Assembly (NCBI GenBank): GCA_964420035.1
Contig: CAYQQR010000043.1
Coordinates: 1 to 36,195, forward strand
Length of the DNA: 36,195 nucleotides
Source: CAYQQR01 sp964420035
GTDB taxonomy: Bacteria; Bacteroidota; Bacteroidia; Bacteroidales; SM23-62
Reading direction: 5' to 3'
Shown here: in pieces, positions 1 through 7,937 of the stretch
How positions within the stretch are numbered: position 1 is the stretch's first letter
Layout of the letters: every line of letters begins with the position of its first letter
The notes under the pieces: generated by a model
What the model was told of the DNA's origin: nothing
The model's input: the letters and a program-made list of their open reading frames with translations, nothing else
Database searches by the model: none
Position numbers and translations under genes: made by a program

Positions 1-161
1 TTCGATCCGCCCAGGAGCAGTTTGGTTTCCCCGTTCACCGACCAGTAGGAGGGATTACCTTCCGAAACGCGAACCGTAAATTCCGGTTCGGTATCAATCC
101 TTGTTGTACATCCGGCAATGATCAATAAAAATGCGGTCAGGTAGCTTACTGGATATTTCAT
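1..161 (-). CDS. Lipoprotein, N-terminal fragment, possible glycosidase-like
   Basis: Only the first 53 codons are present; the gene runs off the left edge. The start is the ATG read from 161 to 159. The N-terminus is a lipoprotein signal ending in LLIIAGC, with Cys18 as the likely lipidated residue, so the protein is probably membrane-anchored and exported. After a short linker the sequence reads NPSYWSVNGETKLLLGGS. In Bacteroidota this kind of opening often begins (beta/alpha)8-barrel glycosidase-like proteins of the DUF4038 type, but too little is visible to assign a family. It lies on the same strand as the nucleoside-hydrolase-like gene, about 310 bases downstream of it. Presence of a real gene is likely; the function is a weak guess. 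Confidence 0.6.
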   Translation of the reverse strand, partial: MKYPVSYLTAFLLIIAGCTTRIDTEPEFTVRVSEGNPSYWSVNGETKLLLGGS

Positions 162-370
162 GGTTTTTGGGTTTAGAATAAGATATAAATATAAAAAGGA
201 ATTCAGAATGAGGGTGTGAGAATTGGGTGTGAGTACCGAATAATCAGCGAAGCGGGATATCAGAGAATCTATGAAGAGCTGCAGAGAATGCCAACCAGAC
301 TGCCAATACCACTGTCACCGCCACTGCTTACTAACCCAACCACCCCCTTTTTGCTAACGCAAAAGTACCC

Positions 371-438
371 CTCCTCTCTGAGGAGCCTGCCGGCAGGGTA
401 GGAGGAAAATGTAAAATGGAACCTGCCTGACAGGCAGG
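371..438. repeat. Cluster of short palindromes in a 313-base gap
   Basis: The gap 162-474 holds no convincing gene. It contains three perfect inverted repeats within 68 bases: CTCCT/AGGAG (371-375 and 381-385), the 12-base palindrome CCTGCCGGCAGG (386-397), and CCTGCCTG-A-CAGGCAGG (422-438). The last two share the CCTGCC/GGCAGG core. This looks like a dispersed intergenic palindromic element or a composite transcript-end structure downstream of the nucleoside-hydrolase-like gene, which ends at 475 and is transcribed leftwards. No T-run follows the stems in that direction, so a classical intrinsic terminator is not supported. The repeats are directly visible; their role is inferred. Confidence 0.6.
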
Positions 439-474
439 AATTTTAAATGGAAAATTAGTCAAAATGTCTTTATA

Positions 475-1521
475 TCAAGGGGTTTGGGCCAGTTGATAAT
501 GTTCCATGATATTGAAAAAATCCTGGGGGATGGCGTATACGTGGAACCATTCCCAAAGGATTATCGAACGTTGATTTTCCGGTCGTTCCACCCATCCTTC
601 TTCCGTGTAGGTTGGGGCGGGAATGGATCTGGATTCGGCCCAGCCGGGATTTTTGAGTATGGCCACGGCAGCCAGGTCGAAGAGTGATCGGCCGGGCGGA
701 TCGCCCCACAGGCCGGCCTCCCGGTAGAGGTTAACCGAATAATCGCCCCAGGTGCGGAAACTACCACCATGCCTGCCCTTTACCGGTTCTTCAATTTCCG
801 GTCCCAGTCCGGGCATCCGGTGCAGGATCTGGTCGCGGCTGACCATCACGGCTGCCGTTCCGGAGGGTTCCCCGTAGCGCACCGTTACCATTTCAAAGGG
901 AACATCGGAATCCAGGATGTAGTTCATGGATCCGATGTCCCAGTCCAGGTTATGCTCGCCGGGTTCGGGGTAGTTGGAGCCCAGCCAAACCACCCGGATA
1001 CGGGAAGCTATGGAAAGTTCTTTTTCGAGAGCCAGGGCCACGTTGGTCAGTTTGCCGATGGCACAGACAACCAGTTCCCTGTCGTTTTCTTCCAGGGCCT
1101 TTTCAATGATAAAATCCACGGCCTCCTGGCCGTCGAATTCAGGGGAATCCAGATACTTCCTGATCTCCCCAAATGAACCCTGGGCGCCGGTTAGCAGGGG
1201 TATTTTCCCATACAGTCCGCCGCACAATTGCATAACCCGCTTTGCTTCCTCATAATGATCAGCCACCAGTGAGGGCCTATTGTACCCTTCATAATGACTG
1301 GTAGCATTCACGGTGATGCCTTCCACATCAAAATGATCCCCGTTGAACAGGAGATAAGCCAGGGCATGCTGATCATCCAGTTCGTTGTTGGCATCGGTAT
1401 CCAGGATGATGCGGATTTTTTCCTGTGGTTTTTCTTTTTCAGCTTGGGGAGCACATGTGTTCAAAATCAAGGTCAGAGTAAGAAATCCAATTAGCCTTAA
1501 ATATTGCCGGGTTGTGTTCAT
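475..1521 (-). CDS. Nucleoside hydrolase-like (IUNH superfamily) lipoprotein
   Basis: The 348-residue protein starts at the ATG read from 1521. Residues 1-23 form an export signal ending LILNTC, consistent with a lipoprotein (Cys23). Next comes the metal-binding opening of the inosine-uridine nucleoside hydrolase fold, DTDANNELDDQ at residues 41-51: a D-x-D followed by DD, as in the calcium site of the family, but with a longer spacer than the classical form. A later segment, AIGKLTNVALALEKE, matches the family's usual GPLTNLALAL-type helix. Family members hydrolyse N-glycosidic bonds of nucleosides. Secreted relatives in Bacteroidota are poorly characterised and may act on other ribosides. 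It sits apart from the PUL, so a link to polysaccharide use is not supported. Fold confident, substrate unknown. Confidence 0.85.
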   Translation of the reverse strand: MNTTRQYLRLIGFLTLTLILNTCAPQAEKEKPQEKIRIILDTDANNELDDQHALAYLLFNGDHFDVEGITVNATSHYEGYNRPSLVADHYEEAKRVMQLCGGLYGKIPLLTGAQGSFGEIRKYLDSPEFDGQEAVDFIIEKALEENDRELVVCAIGKLTNVALALEKELSIASRIRVVWLGSNYPEPGEHNLDWDIGSMNYILDSDVPFEMVTVRYGEPSGTAAVMVSRDQILHRMPGLGPEIEEPVKGRHGGSFRTWGDYSVNLYREAGLWGDPPGRSLFDLAAVAILKNPGWAESRSIPAPTYTEEGWVERPENQRSIILWEWFHVYAIPQDFFNIMEHYQLAQTP

Positions 1522-1687
1522 GGTATAAAGAATAAGAAAAATATAAAGCTAAGAAATATTCAGAATCGCGGCGTGTATTGAGTTCAAGAGAAGCCATAAA
1601 CCATCGACCAGAAGCAAGAAACCATTGCTGCAGGCGGGTTTTTCACTGCTTGCTCAGCGATGCTTTTCGGTCCGACGAAGTCGCTTT

Positions 1688-1712
1688 CAACCCGCTTCGG
1701 CGGCCCGGGTTG
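1688..1712 (-). other. Stem-loop just after the cysteine-rich gene
   Basis: A 7-base perfect inverted repeat, CAACCCG (1688-1694) and CGGGTTG (1706-1712), with an 11-base loop lies 6 bases beyond the stop of the minus-strand gene ending at 1719. Position and GC-rich stem suit a transcript-end hairpin, but no T-run follows it in the direction of transcription, so a true intrinsic terminator is uncertain. Confidence 0.3.
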
Positions 1713-1718
1713 TACTAA

Positions 1719-2123
1719 CTAAACCATTCCCTGGCGGTGGGAGGGGATGCGCATTCCACGGGGTGATTTGTTGTATTCATCTATCCGGGCCTGGCATTCC
1801 CTCCAGAAGAACTCGGGTCCCCAGGAACCAAAGAAAATCAGTTCCCTCCCGCAACAGGAGCAGAGGTTTGCCGTCACCGGGAAATCGAATCCCGTCAAGA
1901 AATCCCGTTCGGGAATATGTTGGGATTTTCCGCGGGAACAACACTTTATCCGTGGACCTTTAAGTTCCATGTTATTGAATACCGGCAGGATGGTAAACTT
2001 TTTATACATCTCATAACAGTCTTTGCACAGGTAAAGTTCCGAGCATAGTGTAAAAGCAAGGTAGTGTTCCAAATAGTGTGCCTGGGGAAAGTTGCCTTCT
2101 CGGTTTGTTAATTTGTTGGCCAA
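1719..2123 (-). CDS. Small cysteine-rich, zinc-ribbon-like protein of unknown function
   Basis: A 134-codon frame with the composition of a real protein. It carries two putative metal-binding knuckles: CKDC near residue 33 and a CSCCG group near residue 88, plus a KCC pair between them, the kind of spacing seen in treble-clef or zinc-ribbon proteins. No signal peptide or membrane segment is visible, so it is probably cytoplasmic. The frame opens with TTG at 2123, immediately preceded by a TAA, and has no ATG before the internal Met of EMYKK. Either TTG is the start, or the start is the internal Met, or the gene has lost its 5' end. I do not recognise the family. It is divergent from the methyltransferase gene. 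Confidence 0.45.
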   Translation of the reverse strand: MANKLTNREGNFPQAHYLEHYLAFTLCSELYLCKDCYEMYKKFTILPVFNNMELKGPRIKCCSRGKSQHIPERDFLTGFDFPVTANLCSCCGRELIFFGSWGPEFFWRECQARIDEYNKSPRGMRIPSHRQGMV

Positions 2124-2295
2124 TTAATGGTTAAACATTTGAAACTGTTTGAAAAAAAGGTTTCAGGAGAGCAATAAAAGAGAAAGGTTTCAGCAAAAGA
2201 CGAATTTTTATTTTTACGTTGGTAACTTTTAATAGAGTAACATAGATTTATTAAGAACAAAGAGTTAATTTTATTATTAATATCAAAAGGATAAG

Positions 2296-3264
2296 ATGAA
2301 AGTAGAAGAACCTATAGAAGAAATAATAAGACAGTTGTACAAAGCTAAGGATAAGGTTATATTAGGAGACACCTACAAGTCACTCAAAGGATTTGAGGAT
2401 CAGAAATTTAACCTTGTTATTACATCACCACCTTACAATGTAGGGAAAGCGTATGAAACCAAACAATCCATTGAAAAATATCTCGAAAATCAAAAAGAAG
2501 TCATAGACGAATTAATCCGAGTAACTTCGGACAAAGGGAGCATTTGTTGGCAAGTGGGGAATTATGTAGACAAAGGAGAAGTATTTCCACTAGACTTTTT
2601 CTATTATCAAATATTCAAAAAACACGGACTAAAACTTCGCAATAGAATAATATGGCATTTCGGACATGGTCTTCATGCTTCCAACCGTTTTTCAGGAAGG
2701 TATGAGACAATTTTATGGTTTACCAAAACAGACGATTACATATTCAATCTTGATGATGTCAGGATACCAGCAAAGTATCCTGGCAAAAGACACTTCAAAG
2801 GTCCTAAAAAAGGGGAACTTTCAGGAAATCCAATGGGTAAGAATCCATCTGATATTTGGGAAATTGTTATCAATGACTGGGAGAAAGAACTTTGGAACAT
2901 TCCAAATGTGAAATCCAATCATCCAGAAAAGACGGAACACCCATGTCAATTTCCAGTTGAATTAGTTGAACGGTGTGTTTTAGCACTAACTAATAATGAC
3001 AGTTGGGTACTTGATCCATATGCAGGTGTTGGTTCTGCAATAGTCGCGTCAATCAAGAATAACAGAAATGCAGTTGGCATTGAAAAGGAGAAAAAATATG
3101 TAGACATTGCAAACCAACGAATAAAGGATTTGAAAGAAGGAAACTTAAAATTGAGACCAATTAATAAGCCACTTCACAAACCGAAGCCTACAGACAAAAT
3201 TGCACAACTGCCAACGGAATGGAATATCAGATCATTATTTAGCGATAACCAAGAAGAACAATGA
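2296..3264 (+). CDS. Type II DNA methyltransferase (N4-cytosine/N6-adenine, beta-type order)
   Basis: The 322-residue protein has the amino-methyltransferase catalytic motif TSPPY at residues 43-47 (motif IV) and the S-adenosylmethionine-binding motif DPYAGVG at 240-246 (motif I). Motif IV before motif I is the beta arrangement. A serine-containing SPPY motif is typical of many N4-cytosine enzymes, including partners of BglII-type endonucleases. It would methylate the host's copies of the recognition site to protect them from the adjacent endonuclease, whose ATG overlaps this gene's stop (ATGA at 3261-3264), so the two are co-transcribed and translationally coupled. The gene is clearly more AT-rich than the PUL next door, suggesting separate, probably horizontal, origin. 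Methyltransferase identity is firm; N4 versus N6 and the recognition site are inferred. Confidence 0.93.
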   Translation: MKVEEPIEEIIRQLYKAKDKVILGDTYKSLKGFEDQKFNLVITSPPYNVGKAYETKQSIEKYLENQKEVIDELIRVTSDKGSICWQVGNYVDKGEVFPLDFFYYQIFKKHGLKLRNRIIWHFGHGLHASNRFSGRYETILWFTKTDDYIFNLDDVRIPAKYPGKRHFKGPKKGELSGNPMGKNPSDIWEIVINDWEKELWNIPNVKSNHPEKTEHPCQFPVELVERCVLALTNNDSWVLDPYAGVGSAIVASIKNNRNAVGIEKEKKYVDIANQRIKDLKEGNLKLRPINKPLHKPKPTDKIAQLPTEWNIRSLFSDNQEEQ

Positions 3265-3877
3265 ATATTGCTCAATCTTACTCACATCTCAATGGTGAAG
3301 AATACTTGATAGTTCATCACAACAACCTTTACAAAGAAATAAAAGATGTTATAACAGGAATCAATGCCAATAAATTAAGAACTAAAGTTAGTGAGGAAAA
3401 GCGCAAGAAAGATTACAATTTGTATAGCCCAATTGATTTAAACAAAGCATTTAATAAAGAGTTTACCAAGAGAAAATGGACAGAAAGTCGATATAATTAT
3501 TACATCACATTGAATCGGGAGTTGATGGATAAAACTGTCCTTATGCCCCCCCTGCCGAACAAAAGGAGTTCTTAATAAATCACGGAGAGAAAGAGCCGGT
3601 TTACAGCTATAATCAAACGGACTTTGTGAAGGATAAAATTGCCGTTGAAGTACAGTTTGGTAAGTACGCTTTTGTGGCTTACGATTTGTTTGTGAAACAC
3701 ATGCTATTCTATTCCGGAGGTGTTATCAACTTGGGCATTGAGATTCTACCAACAAAGAAAATGCAAACAGATATGTCCTCAGGCGTAGCCTACTTTGAAG
3801 GAGAAGTATACAATGTAATGCGGCAGGGACGCAATAGCCCACCGGTTCCATTGTTAATTCTCGGTATTGAGCCATGA
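3261..3877 (+). pseudogene. BglII/BstYI-family restriction endonuclease, frameshifted in a C7 tract
   Basis: Two reading frames join into one endonuclease. Frame one runs 3261-3575 and ends out of register after a run of seven C (3546-3552). Frame two carries the rest of the protein from that run to 3877. Adding one C restores a continuous 206-residue protein, close to the family's usual 200-225. The restored C-terminal half has the family signature YNQTDFVKDKIAVEVQFGKY, including Asp-x8-Glu-x-Gln (about residues 121, 130 and 132). BglII uses this unusual Glu-x-Gln in place of the common Glu-x-Lys catalytic motif. The active site lies entirely downstream of the shift, so the product as read is inactive. 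Related enzymes cut GATC-centred sites such as AGATCT and RGATCY; the site here is not proven. It may be a dead gene, a phase-variable gene, or a homopolymer sequencing error. Confidence 0.88.
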
Positions 3878-3973
3878 TAGAAAAAATACCTTAAATGTAA
3901 GATCAAATCCCGACTTTAACATTTTATACTGTAACGTTGCATTGGAATTTTGCAAATAGCGTTTATGTCTTCA

Positions 3974-6031
3974 TTAGTTCTTTATGATGGTATACGGCCC
4001 GACCACCGGAAATTCCGCAACGCGCAAGGCGGTACAACCGTAAGGGATCAGGGTTATGGTGTCTTCTGGCCCGGTAGGATGACCAAAGGCCGTGGAGTAA
4101 GGAAGGGGCCCGGCGGTCTCATTGTAGAGCTTCCACCCGGGGATCCGTTTGCCAACGGTCCTGATCTCAACAGGTGCATTTTCATGATTCCACGGGAAGG
4201 CCTCCATCTTTTCTTTTTGGATCACCCTATAGGCTTCATTTAATTGATTATCAGGAATATATACCAATCCGTAATTCCATGGGGTGGTCGGTGTAACCTC
4301 GTAGTAATATTCCCCGAATCGCTTTGGATCTTTCTCATTTTTGACCTTCTCCCAGTTTTCTCCGATTTTCAATACATAGGTGAGGGGTCCCCGTTCAACG
4401 GAGGCAGCCCGCTCGTGCCAGCGCCTTTGGACAATTTCGGCCGGGAGTTCCAGCTCAATGCGGTCTCCGTTCTGCCATTCCCTGTCGATCGTTATTATCT
4501 GGTTTCCGGCAGGCTGGTCATAGTCTTCTCCGTTGATCTTTATTCCTGCCGCGTTACACCATGCAGGGATCCTGAGCGAGAGTGGAAAGGCAAGGACATC
4601 TTCCTCATCGATCTTTATGGTAAACCGGATTTGGTCTTCAAATGGATAATGGGTTTCCTCTTCAATGCTTACTTCAGATCCTCCCGCGACTTTCGCAGTC
4701 ACAACCGATGGTGCATAGACCAGGGCCGCCAGTCCGCCCGACGGGGTGGCATACCAGAGGTTTTGCGTTAAAATGGGCCAGCCCTGGTGCATGTTGGCGG
4801 TACAGCATGGATAGCCGGTTAATAATCCAAAGCAGAGGGTGGTGCCTCCGTGAATGGTACTGAAATTCCGAAGATTATTGCGGGTGATCATCACCTGGTT
4901 GGCCAGTTGATAGTATTGCCTGTGGATGAAATCGTCGGTGATTTGAGCTGGCAGCGCATTGTAGGCCACCTTCTCAAGGTGATCGGCAAACTGAACATCT
5001 CCGGTTATAGCTAAAATAGTTTCCAGGCTGAACATGAACTCTACGGTCGTACACACATCCGTTCCATAAATCGGATTGGTATTTCTGAGTACTTCATCAC
5101 CGCCAAAAAGTCCCTGTGGCTGACCGGAAAACTCTTCCATGTCGGCCAGGGCTTTTTTGATGCTTTTGATGTATTTTCCTTCCGGATGATGCTGGTAATA
5201 AACGGCTGGCTCCTTGATCCCCTGTACAAAATTAACGCTGTGCAAGGGCTCATGATTCCTGAATAATTCTGCTTCAAGGAACTGATTCGTGAAGTCATAG
5301 GTTTGTTCATGGAGAATCTCTGCGAGATACAGCAAGAATGCATCGCCGGTAATATTATAAAGCCAGTATACGACCATCAGGTTATCCCCGCCCCGGAAAC
5401 GGGCCCAGAATGTCCAGTGATCCAGGGGCTTTTCAGGTAATGTTTCCAACTGGTATCTGAAGTAATTGGTCATAAGCTCGATCACCCGTTCATCACCCGT
5501 GGCGGAATAATATTGCTGTAAAAATTTCAAAACCACCATCCTTGGCCACCAGTCTGCTGCATTATCTCGTTGAACACCAGGAAGATTCTCATAATCCGTA
5601 TCGGGGCCGAAATATCCATTGGGCTTTTGACTATTCAATGCCCATTCAACCCAGGGGGTCGTCTTGTCGACCAGTTCCTGGTCGTCCAGGGTATAGGCCA
5701 GTGTGATCAGTCCATGGATCCAGTAAGGTCCGCGTTCCCATTGGTCCCCGTCGCCCCCCAACCATCCATTATCATTCCCCATGACCAGAGGGTAAAGCTT
5801 ATCCAGATTCCCCGTGGCACCATTCTTTTGCCTGATGAGCATTTCTTCAAGCCATCCCCTTGCTTTAACTGAACCCAGGGGCAATTGCATGTAAGGGTTC
5901 TCTCTTAGCGGTGCAAGATTATTCATGTAGATGGCCTCATCCTGAACGGATGACTCCTGTGTATCGGGATTACAACTAATTATAGTTGATAATACCAGTA
6001 CAAAACTGAACCTGTAGATCCTGTTTTTCAT
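3974..6031 (-). CDS. DUF1680 (GH127-like) glycosidase, lipoprotein, left copy
   Basis: The 685-residue start at 6031 is preferred over an upstream ATG at 6112 because it begins directly with a lipoprotein signal (MKNRIYR to ISC) and avoids overlapping the preceding gene. The body is an (alpha/alpha)6-barrel DUF1680 protein. In the characterised GH127 enzyme a zinc held by Glu-x-Cys and a Cys-Cys pair activates the nucleophilic cysteine. Here the pair is Cys409-Cys410 in GYPCC, and the upstream ligand motif reads Asp325-Val-Cys327, with Asp replacing the usual Glu. Family activities include beta-L-arabinofuranosidase and release of 3,6-anhydro-galactose. It is the last gene of the left operon, 46 bases after the propeller gene. 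Its close paralogue lies at 23782-25836. Family certain, substrate unknown. Confidence 0.93.
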   Translation of the reverse strand: MKNRIYRFSFVLVLSTIISCNPDTQESSVQDEAIYMNNLAPLRENPYMQLPLGSVKARGWLEEMLIRQKNGATGNLDKLYPLVMGNDNGWLGGDGDQWERGPYWIHGLITLAYTLDDQELVDKTTPWVEWALNSQKPNGYFGPDTDYENLPGVQRDNAADWWPRMVVLKFLQQYYSATGDERVIELMTNYFRYQLETLPEKPLDHWTFWARFRGGDNLMVVYWLYNITGDAFLLYLAEILHEQTYDFTNQFLEAELFRNHEPLHSVNFVQGIKEPAVYYQHHPEGKYIKSIKKALADMEEFSGQPQGLFGGDEVLRNTNPIYGTDVCTTVEFMFSLETILAITGDVQFADHLEKVAYNALPAQITDDFIHRQYYQLANQVMITRNNLRNFSTIHGGTTLCFGLLTGYPCCTANMHQGWPILTQNLWYATPSGGLAALVYAPSVVTAKVAGGSEVSIEEETHYPFEDQIRFTIKIDEEDVLAFPLSLRIPAWCNAAGIKINGEDYDQPAGNQIITIDREWQNGDRIELELPAEIVQRRWHERAASVERGPLTYVLKIGENWEKVKNEKDPKRFGEYYYEVTPTTPWNYGLVYIPDNQLNEAYRVIQKEKMEAFPWNHENAPVEIRTVGKRIPGWKLYNETAGPLPYSTAFGHPTGPEDTITLIPYGCTALRVAEFPVVGPYTIIKN

Positions 6032-6077
6032 AATATGAAAATTTCGTTCAACTATTCTTTGCATTTCAAGCACGAAA

Positions 6078-7892
6078 TCACCGGATGAATTTTGCGGATG
6101 ATCCCTTTGCATAAATAATGTAAATTCCCCTTTTCAAATCGCTGATATCTACAGTGTTCCCATTTCCCTGTTTTAAAGCTACTCCGGTAATAGAAAAAAC
6201 CGTATAAGAGACCTGGCTATCCAAACCATCCAGTTTAATTCTGTTATGGTCTGAATCATATAATATTTTCAGACTGTGGGTTTTCCGGGGCTTTTTCAGC
6301 GGTATCACTTTAGTAGGGATGGATTCAAATCTTAAGTTATCAAAATACCATTCCTTTCCTTCCGCAGTACCCCCCCCGTCAAACAGCAGGACGATTTTGC
6401 CGTACTGGTCCGATTTGGGTTGAAGGGAGCTGAAATCAAACTCCATTTCAACCCATGTATTAGTGACACTGAGTTGTTTCTTAACCTGTATTTGACCCAG
6501 GTTGTAGTTCGTTGGATGTTCCAGTTTCAAATATACGTCACCGGTAACTTCACTATAAATATCCATGGAGAAGGTCGCTCCCTCCGAAAAATCAAACCGT
6601 TCGGCAAAAGGCTCTGACCACAACAGTTCCCACATATCCGGGGTGGTAATGATTTTGCCGACTTGGGAGCTTGCATTCAGTTCATCGGGATCCGGATTGG
6701 CCACCACCTCGTAACTCATTCCATGGGTCGGATAAAAGATCCGGGTGTATTCCTCGAAATCTGTGATGATCCCGTCCGGCCCAAAATCATAGGTCACCCA
6801 GGAAGAATCGAATCCACCTTCTACCCAGTAAAGAAAATCTTCAACGGGCACCCGGGCAATACCCGTCCGGGAATGGCCGGGGTAAAAATAGGGTTGGTCC
6901 CGGTCCTTGGGGATGCTTCTGCAGCCCCATCCTTCATAAAGCATATAGAGGGTATCCCGGTATTCAAATACTTCCCCGTACCATATGGCACCCTGGTCCC
7001 ATTCACCCCAGGAACCTCGGGTCATCAGAGGAAAGTCATTATCCACCTTGGTCCAGTGGATCAGATCATCGGAATACGCTGCATGAAAACGATGGGGAAA
7101 ATCAATATTTACATTACTTCCCTGGTATACCAGGTACCACCGGTCCTGCAACCGGAAAACCCGGGTGCCGTGTACCGATTTGCTGTCGAAGTTATCCGGG
7201 CCGCCCCCGGCAGGCACGACCAGAACACTGTCCACATCTTTTAAGTTTTTCGGATCGGAAGTGATCTTCAGATAGGCATCAAGCGTGTTTCCTGCTTTTC
7301 CGGGATTGGACTGTAACCCATAGAAGATGTAGTACCGGTTATTATGAAAGACAGCATCATTGATCCCTGCCCGGACCAGCAAGGGATTGTTGTCAAATTT
7401 TTCAAAGCTATACCCCCCGTCATCCGATATGGCTCCGGCTAAAGTGGCTGGTTTGTCGTAACACTTGCCTTTATAATAGAAATAGACCACATCATTTTCT
7501 CCAAGGACCGGGGAACAGTCCAATAAACCTTTCTCGTCATAGGACCCTGGAATTCCATACTTTAATAGAGGATTATGCTCGTATTCGATCCACGGACCGT
7601 AGGGAGCAAAATCAACCGTATCCTGGGTAAGGAGGCCAATCTGGCCGCCATAGTTGGGGGCCTCTCCGTTTCCGCGGATATACATCCTCCAGGTTCCGTC
7701 CGATGTATGCTCCGGTTTCAGGATGGCTGCATTGGCATTATGAACGGTTCGCCAGGCCGGTTGCGAAGGACCATATTCAATGATGGGGTTCCCTTTATAC
7801 TTTTTGAATAGGGTATTTTGTGCAAAAGATGGGTATAATCCTGCAACTGTGAATAGAAAGAGTATAGTCAGTCTCTTTATATAAGTGATCAT
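6078..7892 (-). CDS. Secreted five-bladed-propeller glycosidase-like protein with T9SS tail, left copy
   Basis: The 604-residue protein has a signal peptide ending SFAQ. Residues 25-350 look like a clan GH43/GH117/GH130-type beta-propeller: the opening KGNPII, repeated Asp-containing blade edges (LLDCSPV, DDLIHW), and a final blade with GAIWYGEVFEYR near residue 300 followed by SRTGIA. Residues 385-515 resemble a jelly-roll binding module (NPDPDELNASSQVGK to EWYFDNLRF). Residues 535-604 are a T9SS type A sorting domain ending in KRGIYIIYAKGSSAKFIR, predicting export and surface attachment or release. It lies 45 bases after the sulfatase gene and 46 before DUF1680. The 603-residue protein at 14643 is a full-length paralogue. 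Catalysis is inferred from fold and context; the exact family is not recognised. Confidence 0.85.
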   Translation of the reverse strand: MITYIKRLTILFLFTVAGLYPSFAQNTLFKKYKGNPIIEYGPSQPAWRTVHNANAAILKPEHTSDGTWRMYIRGNGEAPNYGGQIGLLTQDTVDFAPYGPWIEYEHNPLLKYGIPGSYDEKGLLDCSPVLGENDVVYFYYKGKCYDKPATLAGAISDDGGYSFEKFDNNPLLVRAGINDAVFHNNRYYIFYGLQSNPGKAGNTLDAYLKITSDPKNLKDVDSVLVVPAGGGPDNFDSKSVHGTRVFRLQDRWYLVYQGSNVNIDFPHRFHAAYSDDLIHWTKVDNDFPLMTRGSWGEWDQGAIWYGEVFEYRDTLYMLYEGWGCRSIPKDRDQPYFYPGHSRTGIARVPVEDFLYWVEGGFDSSWVTYDFGPDGIITDFEEYTRIFYPTHGMSYEVVANPDPDELNASSQVGKIITTPDMWELLWSEPFAERFDFSEGATFSMDIYSEVTGDVYLKLEHPTNYNLGQIQVKKQLSVTNTWVEMEFDFSSLQPKSDQYGKIVLLFDGGGTAEGKEWYFDNLRFESIPTKVIPLKKPRKTHSLKILYDSDHNRIKLDGLDSQVSYTVFSITGVALKQGNGNTVDISDLKRGIYIIYAKGSSAKFIR

Positions 7893-7937
7893 CTAAAATA
7901 ATGTAACCTGGACGTGAATACCCTGTAAATTAATGAT

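Noticed and set aside
6032..6112. N-terminal 27-residue extension of the left DUF1680 protein
   Set aside because: It overlaps the end of the propeller gene and precedes a clean lipoprotein signal beginning at 6031.
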